A stretch of 64,000 nt of DNA from Sphingopyxis macrogoltabida (lineage in GTDB: Bacteria; Pseudomonadota; Alphaproteobacteria; Sphingomonadales; Sphingomonadaceae). The DNA lies in the NCBI RefSeq assembly GCF_001307295.1, contig NZ_CP012700.1, positions 2,483,001-2,547,000 on the forward strand, read 5' to 3'. Under the pieces are notes generated by a model. The model ran no database searches. It saw nothing but the letters and a program-made list of their open reading frames with translations, and was not told the origin of the DNA. A program made the position numbers and the translations under genes. Below are positions 28,818-38,468 of this stretch, piece by piece; the stretch's first letter is position 1; each line of letters opens with the position of its first letter.

Positions 28818-29836
28818 TGTCCGAACAATCCGCCCCGCGTCCGATCGCGGTCACCATGGGTGACCCGGCGGGCGTGGGACCCGAAGTTGCGGCGCGTGCG
28901 TGGGCAGCACGGCGCGAACACAAGCTCCCGCCCTTTGTCGCGATCGGCGATATTGCGGCGATCGAAGCCGTCTGGGATGGCCCGGTCTCGCGTATCGGCG
29001 ATATGGACGAGGCGGTCCGCGCGTTCGACGCCGCGCTTCCCGTCTGGCATCTCGAAGACAGCGGACCGCTGGAACCTGGCAAGCCGACGCCCGCCGGCGC
29101 GACCTGTGCCCTCCACGCGCTCGAAACCGGGATCGGGCTAACCCGCACCCAAGCCAGTGCCGCGTTGGTGACGGGGCCGGTGTCGAAGCACGCGCTCCAC
29201 GGGATCGGCTATACACACCCCGGCCAGACCGAATTCATTGCCGAACGCTGCGGCGTGACGGCGACCAATGCAGTGATGATGCTGGCCGGGCCGTCCCTGC
29301 GCGTCGTCCCGCTGACCGTCCATATCCCGCTGTCCGAGGTCCCCGAACGTCTGACGAGCGACCTGATCGTCGCCAAGGCGCGGATGGTGGCGCGCGGGCT
29401 GCAGCGCGATTTCGGTATTGCCGAGCCGCGTCTCGCCGTCGCCGGACTCAATCCGCATGCTGGCGAAAGCGGCCAGCTTGGCGGCGAGGAAATCCGGATC
29501 ATCGCGCCCGCCGTCGAGCAACTTGCCGCCGAAGGAATCGCCATCGACGGCCCGCTTGCCGCCGATGCGCTGTTCGCGCCGGGTATCCGCGACCAATATG
29601 ATGCGCTGCTCTGCTGCTATCACGATCAGGCGCTGGCGCCGTTCAAGGCGCTGCATTTTCACGACGGCGTCAATCTGACGCTGGGGCTGCCGATCATCCG
29701 CACCTCGCCCGACCATGGCACAGCGTTCAACATCGCGGGCAAGGGCAAGGCCGATCCGGGGCCGACGATCGCGGCCATTGCGATGGCGGCGCGCATGGCG
29801 ACAGCACGCGAACGCAGCTGCGCCCCCGCCAAGTGA
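28817..29836 (+). CDS. pdxA: 4-hydroxythreonine-4-phosphate dehydrogenase
   Basis: It oxidises 4-phosphohydroxythreonine in the DXP-dependent vitamin B6 pathway. The 339-residue protein shows the N-terminal TMGDPAGVGPEVA, TGPVSKHALHGIGYTHPGQTE, the metal-binding CYHDQALAPFKAL, and a C-terminal TSPDHGTAFNIAGKG. All are standard for PdxA. It is translationally coupled to surA at its start and to rsmA at its end, matching the well-known surA-pdxA-ksgA order of other proteobacteria. Confidence 0.97.
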   Translation: MSEQSAPRPIAVTMGDPAGVGPEVAARAWAARREHKLPPFVAIGDIAAIEAVWDGPVSRIGDMDEAVRAFDAALPVWHLEDSGPLEPGKPTPAGATCALHALETGIGLTRTQASAALVTGPVSKHALHGIGYTHPGQTEFIAERCGVTATNAVMMLAGPSLRVVPLTVHIPLSEVPERLTSDLIVAKARMVARGLQRDFGIAEPRLAVAGLNPHAGESGQLGGEEIRIIAPAVEQLAAEGIAIDGPLAADALFAPGIRDQYDALLCCYHDQALAPFKALHFHDGVNLTLGLPIIRTSPDHGTAFNIAGKGKADPGPTIAAIAMAARMATARERSCAPAK

Positions 29837-30669
29837 CGCGCCAGCCGACGCACCCGCTGCCGCCGCTCCGCGAAACGGTCCGCGCGCACGGCCTGTCGGC
29901 CAGCAAGGCGCTCGGGCAGAATTTCCTCTTCGACGAACAATTGCTCGACCGCGTCGCCGCACTGCCCGGCGATCTCGACGGGCAGACGGTGTTCGAGGTG
30001 GGGCCCGGGCCCGGCGGTCTGACGCGGGCGCTGCTCCGTGCCGGAGCGCGCGTCATCGCGGTGGAACGCGACGACCGCTGCCTGCCGCTGCTCGGCGAGC
30101 TTTCGGAAGCCTTCGACGGGCATTTGCAGGTCGTCGCCGACGATGCGATGGTGATCGACGCCGACCGCCAAGCCGGCGGGCCGTATCATATCGTCGCAAA
30201 CCTGCCCTATAATGTCGGCACCGCGCTGTTCACACGCTGGCTCGAGCCGGCAAGCTGGCCACCTTTATGGCTGTCACTGACCTTGATGTTCCAGCTCGAG
30301 GTTGCCGAACGCATCGTCGCGCCGGTCGGAACCAACGCCTACGGACGCCTCAGCGTCCTCGCACAGTGGCGCTCGACCGCCAGAATCGCGATGAAGGTCC
30401 ATCGCTCGGCCTTCACTCCGCCGCCCAAGGTCATGTCGGCGATCGTCCATGTCGTGCCCGCCGAGCAGCCCGCAGGCGTCAATCCGAAAATCCTGTCGCA
30501 GCTCACCGAAAAGGGCTTCGGCCAGCGCCGCAAGATGCTGCGTCAGAGCCTGAAGGGCATGGCGGGGGCGGTCGAGGCGCTCGACGAACTGGGCATCGAT
30601 CCGACGCGACGCGCCGAGACGGTCAGCGTTGCCGAATGGGTGGCGCTGGCGCGGACGCTCAGCGCCTAG
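29833..30669 (+). CDS. rsmA: 16S rRNA adenine dimethyltransferase (KsgA)
   Basis: It dimethylates two adjacent adenines near the 3' end of 16S rRNA as a late 30S assembly checkpoint. The 278-residue protein has GQNFLFDE near the N-terminus, the SAM motif FEVGPGPGGLTRALL, and the catalytic NLPYNVGTALF motif. The start is a GTG at 29833 overlapping the pdxA stop by four bases (GTGA), so translation is coupled. A TPR gene converges on it four bases beyond the stop codon. Confidence 0.97.
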   Translation: MTRQPTHPLPPLRETVRAHGLSASKALGQNFLFDEQLLDRVAALPGDLDGQTVFEVGPGPGGLTRALLRAGARVIAVERDDRCLPLLGELSEAFDGHLQVVADDAMVIDADRQAGGPYHIVANLPYNVGTALFTRWLEPASWPPLWLSLTLMFQLEVAERIVAPVGTNAYGRLSVLAQWRSTARIAMKVHRSAFTPPPKVMSAIVHVVPAEQPAGVNPKILSQLTEKGFGQRRKMLRQSLKGMAGAVEALDELGIDPTRRAETVSVAEWVALARTLSA

Positions 30670-30673
30670 CGGG

Positions 30674-31198
30674 TCAGTTCTGGCCGGTCGTCACGGTGGT
30701 GACGACGGGCTTCGGCGCCAGCGTTTCGGCCGCGACAACGCGCTTCGACGCGCTCGACTGAATTGTTTTTTCGAGCGCCGCGGCCTGCGGGCAGTTCGCC
30801 TTGCAGATGCGCTGTGCCGCCGCCAGCTTCTCGCGCGCCAGTTCGAGCGCGCCCTTGTCGGCCAGCGCTTCGCCCTCGCCCGTCAAGGCGACGATGTCAT
30901 TGGGTTCGAGAAGCTGCGCCTCGCGGTACAGCCCGATCGCCTTGCCCGGCAGGCCCTGCGCGCGCGCGACCTGCGCCAATGCAATGATTGCCGAACGGTT
31001 GCGCGGGTCGGCGGCGAGCGCCGATTCAAAATAGTCGATCGCGCCGTCGAGGTCCCCGGCGCCCTGCGCCTTCACGCCTTCCTGCTGGAGTGCCACCGAA
31101 CGCGGGAGGATGTCGTTGTCGGCGCGCTGCGCGTCGGAGGCGGTGGGCAGACTGGCAAGGATCAGGCCGGCGCCAAGAGCCAGGAAACCGACACGCAT
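30674..31198 (-). CDS. Secreted TPR protein
   Basis: A 174-residue periplasmic protein with a signal peptide (MRVGFLALGAGLILASLPT, cleavage near SDAQ) and about three TPR-type helical pairs. The pairs include AGDLDGAIDYFESALAADPRN, QGLPGKAIGLYREAQLLEPND and KGALELAREKLAAAQRICK. The start at 31198 is preferred over ATGs at 31219 and 31237 because GGGAG lies just upstream and the signal peptide begins there. It follows the RsmB-type gene on the same strand. TPRs mediate protein contacts; the partner is unknown. Confidence 0.75.
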   Translation of the reverse strand: MRVGFLALGAGLILASLPTASDAQRADNDILPRSVALQQEGVKAQGAGDLDGAIDYFESALAADPRNRSAIIALAQVARAQGLPGKAIGLYREAQLLEPNDIVALTGEGEALADKGALELAREKLAAAQRICKANCPQAAALEKTIQSSASKRVVAAETLAPKPVVTTVTTGQN

Positions 31199-31230
31199 CG
31201 CATTCTCCCATTTCTTCATTCGGGGCGATG

Positions 31231-32421
31231 CTAACATGGCCGTGTCAACCGCGCGAGGAAAAATCCGTCACATCCGTCGTGCGCCGGAGTCAGCAAAAAT
31301 CCCGCGCCCGCCGCGCGGCCGATACCATCGGGCAAATAGCCGCTGTCGGCCGTCCAGCCGCTGTGCCGGTTCAGAAAATCGTCCACCTGTGCCCGCCCCT
31401 CGCGCTCGATGACCGAGCAGACAGCATAGAGGAGTTTGCCGCCCGGCGCCACAAGATCGGCACCGAGGTCGATCAGTTTCCGCTGGTCCGCAAGGTGGCG
31501 TTCGAGCCGCGACGGGGTCAACCGCCAGCGCAATTCGGGGCTACGCCGCCAGGTGCCGCTACCCGAGCAGGGCGCATCGACGAAGACCCGGTCCGCGCGG
31601 CCCCGCCGGTCCGCCAGCATGTCGGCTTCCTTGCCGGGGTCGAGGAGGCGCGTCTCGATGTTGCTCGCTCCGGCGCGTGTCGCGCGCGGCGGCAATTGCT
31701 GGAGCCGCGCGCGATTGGTGTCGCTTGCGAGAATATCGGCGCCATTCCCGGCCAGCGAGGCGATGGCGAGCGTCTTGCCGCCGCCGCCCGCACAGAGATC
31801 GACGATCGCCTGCTCGGGGCCGGCGTCGAGCGCGGCCGAGGCATATTGGCTCGCCGCATCCTGCACCTCGAACAGGCCATCCGCATAGGCCGGATGCTGA
31901 ACGGCGGCGGTTTCGGGTGGCAGACGCCAGCCGTCGTCGGCGCCCCGGATAGCCGAGCCTTCGGGGAAGAGAGCCGTAATTTCGTCGCGTACCGCCTTGA
32001 GCCGGTTGGCGCGAAGGTCGAGCGGCGCACGGACGAGCATCGCTTCATGCTCGTGCTCACCCACCAGCGGGTCGAACAGGCCGATCAAGGCCTCCGCGGC
32101 AACCCCGCTTTCGGCGCGTGCTTCCCCGGGCGCGATGGGTGCCGGGCCATAGGCGGAACCGTCGAACAATGCCGCGACATCCCGATCGGCGTCGGCAAGG
32201 GCAAGCATCGCGGCGCGGCCAGACGCGGGCGCCGACCGAACGAGGCGGATCGCATCATAAACGTGGGCGCGGATCGCGCGCCGGTCTTTCGACCCGGCAT
32301 AGCGCCGCGCGCGCATCGCTTCGGCGAAGATCGCATCGGCGGGCGCGCCGCCCTCGCGCGCGGCTGCGGCGATGGCATCGAGAATCTCGATCGCCGCCTG
32401 AATACGCGCCGCGGGCGTCAT
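31231..32421 (-). CDS. RsmB/NOP-family rRNA (cytosine-5) methyltransferase
   Basis: It methylates C5 of cytosine in RNA, in the RsmB type C967 of 16S rRNA. The 396-residue protein has an N-terminal NusB-like helical region (about 1-75). The Rossmann methyltransferase domain has the SAM motif DLCAGGGGKT at 208-217, motif IV DAPCSGSGTWRR at 282-293 (C285), and motif VI YAVCSV at 332-337 (C335, expected nucleophile). Nine bases separate it from guaB upstream, so the two are likely co-transcribed. The exact target nucleotide cannot be read from sequence. Confidence 0.9.
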   Translation of the reverse strand: MTPAARIQAAIEILDAIAAAAREGGAPADAIFAEAMRARRYAGSKDRRAIRAHVYDAIRLVRSAPASGRAAMLALADADRDVAALFDGSAYGPAPIAPGEARAESGVAAEALIGLFDPLVGEHEHEAMLVRAPLDLRANRLKAVRDEITALFPEGSAIRGADDGWRLPPETAAVQHPAYADGLFEVQDAASQYASAALDAGPEQAIVDLCAGGGGKTLAIASLAGNGADILASDTNRARLQQLPPRATRAGASNIETRLLDPGKEADMLADRRGRADRVFVDAPCSGSGTWRRSPELRWRLTPSRLERHLADQRKLIDLGADLVAPGGKLLYAVCSVIEREGRAQVDDFLNRHSGWTADSGYLPDGIGRAAGAGFLLTPAHDGCDGFFLARLTRPC

Positions 32422-32430
32422 CCGCCGCCC

Positions 32431-34008
<1,578 letters not shown>

Positions 34009-34059
34009 TTATTTCGCGGCATTCGGGCGGGCCGGTGACTTGTCCCGCACGCGGCCTGC

Positions 34060-35010
34060 TCAGCCTGCTTCCTCGATGGTAAAGCGGCTGTTCGCCAGCG
34101 TCAGTTCGTCGCCACAATGGCTGCACGCCGCGATCATATGCAGGTCGTGGCCGCACGGGCTGTGCGTCAGCAGCACCGGCGGCCCGCGCTCGTCGGAGAA
34201 CCAGCGGTCGCCCCACTGGAGCAGCGCGAGGATCACGGGATAGAGATCGCGGCCCTTTTCGGTGAGTTTATATTCGACCCGGTCGGCGTGCGCCGAATAG
34301 GGCGCAGTCCGCAAGATGCCCTGCCTGACGAGCCGTTCGAGCCGCCCGGTCAGGATGTTCGTCGCCATCAGCGTATCGCGCTGGATATCGTCGAAGCGGT
34401 TGATCCGTGTGAACATCGCGCGGACGACGAGCGTCGCCCAGCGGTCGCCGAACAGCTCGATCATCGTGTCGACGAGCGGGCGACCGCCCGGCCGCCGCGC
34501 GCCGACCTCGCCGCAGAAGCGACGGCGTTCATAAGCAGGTGTGACCTGTACCAGCCCCGGCCCTTCGCGCCACGACACGTCGCGCGCGTCGATTTCGGCA
34601 CGGCAATGTTCGCACGCAGGCACCGGTTCGGTCGCATGGCCGCAACTCGCATGGTGCAACCGGACCTGAAAATCGCGGCTCGCTGCTTCCCACTTGTGCT
34701 GCCAGCGCAGCATCATCAGCGCGTTGGGAAACTGGTCGCGGCCCTTCGGAGTCAGGAAATAATGAAAACCGCGTGCGCCCTTCTTGGCGACCTTGGCAAG
34801 GCAGTCCTCCTCGACCAGCTTCTTGAGCCGCCCGTTGACGACCGACCGCGCAAGGCCTGTGCGCGCGACGAACTCGTCGAAGCTGTGGGTGCCCAGAAAC
34901 GCCTGCTCCATGATCAGCAGGACCGGGACATCGCCGACGACATCGAGCGCGCGCCAGATCGAACAGGCCCTGATCGTGCGTTCGTGTTTCAAGCCGTCGC
35001 CATCCTTCAA
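34060..35010 (-). CDS. Tandem HxlR-type transcriptional regulator with Cys/His knuckles
   Basis: A 316-residue probable DNA-binding regulator made of two HxlR-like winged-helix units in one chain. Unit 1 (about 14-140) contains GDVPVLLIMEQAFLG and the wing GFHYFLTPKGRDQFP. Unit 2 (about 175-305) contains GDRWATLVVRAMFT and VEYKLTEKGRDLYP. After each wing comes a matching LHHASCGH..CEHC or LTHSPCGH..CSHC segment (C123, C133, C136; C286, C296, C299) that could bind metal. Ordinary HxlR proteins are about 110-130 residues and dimerise; here the pair is fused. It lies at the left edge of the catabolic half and may control it, which is inference. Confidence 0.82.
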   Translation of the reverse strand: MKDGDGLKHERTIRACSIWRALDVVGDVPVLLIMEQAFLGTHSFDEFVARTGLARSVVNGRLKKLVEEDCLAKVAKKGARGFHYFLTPKGRDQFPNALMMLRWQHKWEAASRDFQVRLHHASCGHATEPVPACEHCRAEIDARDVSWREGPGLVQVTPAYERRRFCGEVGARRPGGRPLVDTMIELFGDRWATLVVRAMFTRINRFDDIQRDTLMATNILTGRLERLVRQGILRTAPYSAHADRVEYKLTEKGRDLYPVILALLQWGDRWFSDERGPPVLLTHSPCGHDLHMIAACSHCGDELTLANSRFTIEEAG

Positions 35011-35064
35011 TCCGTGCCGCCCCTAGACCAAGGGCGATGCAGCGGCAAGGCCGGCACCCATGGC

Positions 35065-35088
35065 GGGAGGGCGGCGAACCGCCCTCCC
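35065..35088 (-). terminator. Stem-loop downstream of the TonB receptor gene
   Basis: Ten-base perfect stem GGGAGGGCGG / CCGCCCTCCC. Read on the minus strand its loop is TTCG, the very stable UUCG tetraloop. It begins eight bases after the receptor stop codon. No long T run follows, so it may be a Rho-independent terminator of the T-poor type or an mRNA 3' protector. Confidence 0.7.
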
Positions 35089-35096
35089 CGCAACCA

Positions 35097-37385
35097 TCAG
35101 AAGCGCCCGGTCAGTTGTACTGCGATCGTCCGCGGCCGATCGACGATACCGTTATAGGCATTGCCCGCATTGCGCGTGATCGTCGTCGCGAGCGGCATCG
35201 AACTCGCCGTCTGCAGAATCCGCTGGTTGGTCAGGTTGCGGCCGATCAGCGCGATTTCCCAGCGGTCCTCGATTTCGGCGAGCGCCAGCCGCGCGCCGAG
35301 CTTCACATAGCCGTCCTGATGCGTCCGCGGATCGAGATTGGCCGACGCAATATAGGAGGAGGAGAAGTCGGCATTCACGTTGAGCGCCACCTTCAGCCCG
35401 CTCGTAACGGGGGTCGTATAGTCGACGTTGAGGTTGCCCGACCATTTGGGGCTCAAGGCATTGCGCTTGCCCGAATAGTCGCAGAAGCCGTTCGGCCCCG
35501 GAACCTGCAGATAATAGCATTGGCCATCGGTGAAGTTGGTGAATGTAAAGTCGAGATAGGCGACCGCACCGCTGACCGTCAGCCCATCGGCAAGCGCAGC
35601 GCGGAAATCGGCCTCGACACCCTGCGTCCGCGCGCCCGCAGCGTTGCGAACGTTGAAGTTCAGCGTGCCGTCGAAAATATTGACCTGCAGATCCTTGTAG
35701 GTTGTGCGGTAGAGCGAGAGGTTGAACGCGACATTGGGGCCCTTGTATTTCAGCCCCGCCTCGAAATTGTCCGCGCTCTCATCCTGAAACTCGAAAGCCC
35801 CCGGCTTGGCCACCGTGGTCGACGTCGGCAGCGAGTTCGAGCGAATGTCGAAGCCGCCCGCCTTGGTGCCCTTGGCATAGGAGCCGTAGAGCATCAGATC
35901 ATCAGTGGCGTCATACTGGACATTGACCATCGGATTGAAGCTGTCTTCGCTGAGCTTGCCCGAGATGCTGTGCGCCTCGATATTGAGGGCGCGGAACACC
36001 GCGGCAACGACCGGCGCGGGCGCGGTGCTAAGCGGGCCCTGAACGATCGCAAGCGTGCGGCTGCCGCTCTTCTTCTCATGGTTGAAGCGTGCGCCGGCGG
36101 TGATGCGAAAGCGGTCGCTGAGCGCGAGTTCGCCCTGCGCGAAGGCCGAAATCAGGTCCGACTTCTGGTTATAATCGCGGTCGTTGCGCGTGTCGCCGAG
36201 CGCGCTGAACGGCGCGCCCAAGGCAAGGAAGGTCGGGTTGAACAGAGTGAAGTCCTGCACATCCAGCTTTGCGTGCTGGTAATAGACGCCGGCAATATAG
36301 TTGAACGTCTCGCCGCCGGGCGAGGTCAGGCGAAGCTCCTGCGAAAATTGCCGGTAATCCTCGCGCAAATTGGTGCCGTCGAGGAAGCTGATGCCCGAGA
36401 AATCGACGTCGACGATCTCGCGCGTCTTGTAGTCGAGCAGCGACGACACCGAGGTCAGCGTATGTTCGCCGACTTCGAGGTCCATGTTCAGCGTCGCGCC
36501 GAACACCTTGTTGCGGCTTTGATAGCCATTGTCCTCGCGGACATAGTCGGGGTCGGTGCTAACGAAGAAGGGCCCCTGGAACACGGCGTTATAGTTGCCG
36601 ACCGCGCCGAACACATCGCGCGGCTGGCCCTTCGCCTCGAAGTCGGCATATTCGAGCTTGAGTTCGGCGACGAACGGCCCGCCGCGATCGAACTCCAGCT
36701 TACCGCGGAAATATTTCTCGTCGACGTTCGGTTCGTTGCGGTCGAGCTTCTGGTTATAGAAATAGCCGTCCATCGTCCGGTAATAGCCGACGACGCGCGC
36801 CTCGACGCCCTCGGTCAGCGGCCCCGAGAGCACGCCGCTGAGTTGGAATTCCTTGTGATTGAATTCATACAGCCCGCTGACCATGCCTTCGAATTCGTCG
36901 GTCGGGCTGCGCGTCGTGATGTTGACCGCGCCGGCGATGGCATTTTTCCCGAACAGGGTCGGCTGCGGCCCGCGCAACACCTCGACGCGCTCCATGTCGA
37001 TGAGCGGCAGGCGCGATAGCTGGTCGCGGCCGTAATAGACGCCATCGACGAACATCGCGACCGACTGTTCGAAGCCCTTGTTGTCGCCCGACGCGATGCC
37101 GCGGATCGCGATGCGGTTGGCGATCGCGGTCTGGGTAATCTTCAGGTTCGGGACCGACGAGCTGATCTGTTCGAGGTTGGTCTGGCCATAATTTTCGACC
37201 TGTTTGCCGCTGATCGCGGAAATCGAGATCGGCACGTCCGACAGGCCCTCGGCGCGCTTCTGTGCAGTGACGATGATTTCCTCGAGCCCGCCCTGCGTGT
37301 CGGCAGGCGCCGTTTCCTGCGCAAGGGCGATTCCGGGCGTGGCGAGCGCGGTCGCGGCGAACAGCACAGCAAAGCTGGTTTTCAT
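35097..37385 (-). CDS. TonB-dependent outer-membrane receptor
   Basis: It imports a bulky or scarce substrate across the outer membrane using TonB energy. The 762-residue precursor has a signal peptide (MKTSFAVLFAATALATPGIALAQ), a TonB-box-like EEIIVTAQKR, a plug domain with VEVLRGPQPTLFGKNAIAGAVN, and a 22-strand barrel ending VQLTGRF. The start at 37385 is chosen because GGGAGGGAGAG precedes it; the frame continues 11 codons further up. It is divergent from the NMO/carotenoid-oxygenase operon, and such pairs usually share a substrate. The IIVTAQKR type is abundant in sphingomonads and is not siderophore-specific. Confidence 0.92.
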   Translation of the reverse strand: MKTSFAVLFAATALATPGIALAQETAPADTQGGLEEIIVTAQKRAEGLSDVPISISAISGKQVENYGQTNLEQISSSVPNLKITQTAIANRIAIRGIASGDNKGFEQSVAMFVDGVYYGRDQLSRLPLIDMERVEVLRGPQPTLFGKNAIAGAVNITTRSPTDEFEGMVSGLYEFNHKEFQLSGVLSGPLTEGVEARVVGYYRTMDGYFYNQKLDRNEPNVDEKYFRGKLEFDRGGPFVAELKLEYADFEAKGQPRDVFGAVGNYNAVFQGPFFVSTDPDYVREDNGYQSRNKVFGATLNMDLEVGEHTLTSVSSLLDYKTREIVDVDFSGISFLDGTNLREDYRQFSQELRLTSPGGETFNYIAGVYYQHAKLDVQDFTLFNPTFLALGAPFSALGDTRNDRDYNQKSDLISAFAQGELALSDRFRITAGARFNHEKKSGSRTLAIVQGPLSTAPAPVVAAVFRALNIEAHSISGKLSEDSFNPMVNVQYDATDDLMLYGSYAKGTKAGGFDIRSNSLPTSTTVAKPGAFEFQDESADNFEAGLKYKGPNVAFNLSLYRTTYKDLQVNIFDGTLNFNVRNAAGARTQGVEADFRAALADGLTVSGAVAYLDFTFTNFTDGQCYYLQVPGPNGFCDYSGKRNALSPKWSGNLNVDYTTPVTSGLKVALNVNADFSSSYIASANLDPRTHQDGYVKLGARLALAEIEDRWEIALIGRNLTNQRILQTASSMPLATTITRNAGNAYNGIVDRPRTIAVQLTGRF

Positions 37386-37452
37386 AATCTCTCTCCCTCC
37401 CACCATCGTCGGGGGCACCCGCGATGTTTTTCTGGCCTTGCGACTCTTATCG

Positions 37453-37470
37453 TCTTTAAGTATCGTTATG
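37453..37470. promoter_or_regulatory. AT-rich TTTAAGTAT element between divergent genes
   Basis: TCTTTAAGTATCGTTATG lies midway between the TonB receptor and NMO start codons. The core YTAAGTAT recurs in the divergent gaps at 51719 and 59546. A weak TTGCGA (37438) is 17 bases from TATCGT, so part of the motif could be a -10 element for the NMO operon. Function is inferred from recurrence only. Confidence 0.35.
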
Positions 37471-37499
37471 CAAGTCAGATAATTCGGGAGAGCATAACA

Positions 37500-38468
37500 G
37501 TGCCGAAAAACGGCCTTCCACCGGCGCTCACGCGCAATCTTCGGCTGCCGGCAATCGCCGCGCCGATGTTTCTCGTGTCAGGTCCCGAGATGGTGATCGC
37601 AGCGTCGCGCTCGGGCGTCATCGGCAGCTTCCCCGCCCCCAACGCGCGCACGTCGGCAGACCTCGAGGATTGGGTGAGCCGGATCAACGCGGCGCTCTCG
37701 AACAATCCCGATGCGGCGCCCTGGGCGGTCAATCTCGTCGTTCATCCGTCGAACAGCCGCCTGCCCGACGATCTCACCTGCGTCGTGCGTCACAAGGTAC
37801 CGCTGGTGATCACTGCGCTCGGCAGCCCGGCGCGGGTGGTCGAGGAGATCCACTCGTATGGCGGGCTGGTGTTCGCCGACGTCAATTCGGTGGGCTTTGC
37901 GCGCAAGGCCGCTGCTGCGGGAGTCGACGGGCTGGTGCTCGTCGCCGCGGGTGCCGGCGGACATACCGGCGCCACCGCAGGCTTCGCCTTTGTCGAGGAG
38001 GTCCGCCAGTTCTGGGACGGCCCGCTGGTGCTCGGCGGCGCGATCTCGACCGGACATGCGGTGCGCGCGGCGGAGATTTTGGGCGCCGACCTCGCCTATC
38101 TCGGCACCTCGCTGATTGCCTGCGCCGAGAGCATGGCGGTGCAGCCCTATAAGGATATGGTTGTCGCCGCCGGCGCGGAGGATATCATTCCTTCAAAGGG
38201 CATCACCGGGGTGACCGCCAACTGGCTGAAATCGAGCCTGATCGCTGCGGGCTACGACCCAGCGAACATGCCCGAGGACAAGCGCCCGAACTTCTCCGAC
38301 GCGCAGGACGATGCCAAGGCATGGAAAAATGTCTGGTCCGCCGGGCAAGGCGTCGGCGCCGTCCGCGCGGTCGAACCCGTCGCGACCATCGTCGACCGCC
38401 TCGTCGAGGAATATGATGCCGCCGCCGCAAGGCCGCGTTTTGCTGCCGCCGAAGGAGTCCCCGCATGA
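37500..38468 (+). CDS. Nitronate monooxygenase / 2-nitropropane dioxygenase family flavoprotein
   Basis: A 322-residue FMN TIM-barrel enzyme. It shows the N-terminal LPAIAAPMFLVSGPE segment, the family pattern AAGAGGHTG at 149-157 with the conserved His at 155, and the FMN phosphate site LGGAISTGHAV. Family members oxidise nitronates; many in catabolic clusters have unknown true substrates. The start is a GTG at 37500 after GGGAG. The last four bases overlap the carotenoid oxygenase start (ATGA). It is the first gene of the five-gene catabolic run. Confidence 0.85.
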   Translation: MPKNGLPPALTRNLRLPAIAAPMFLVSGPEMVIAASRSGVIGSFPAPNARTSADLEDWVSRINAALSNNPDAAPWAVNLVVHPSNSRLPDDLTCVVRHKVPLVITALGSPARVVEEIHSYGGLVFADVNSVGFARKAAAAGVDGLVLVAAGAGGHTGATAGFAFVEEVRQFWDGPLVLGGAISTGHAVRAAEILGADLAYLGTSLIACAESMAVQPYKDMVVAAGAEDIIPSKGITGVTANWLKSSLIAAGYDPANMPEDKRPNFSDAQDDAKAWKNVWSAGQGVGAVRAVEPVATIVDRLVEEYDAAAARPRFAAAEGVPA

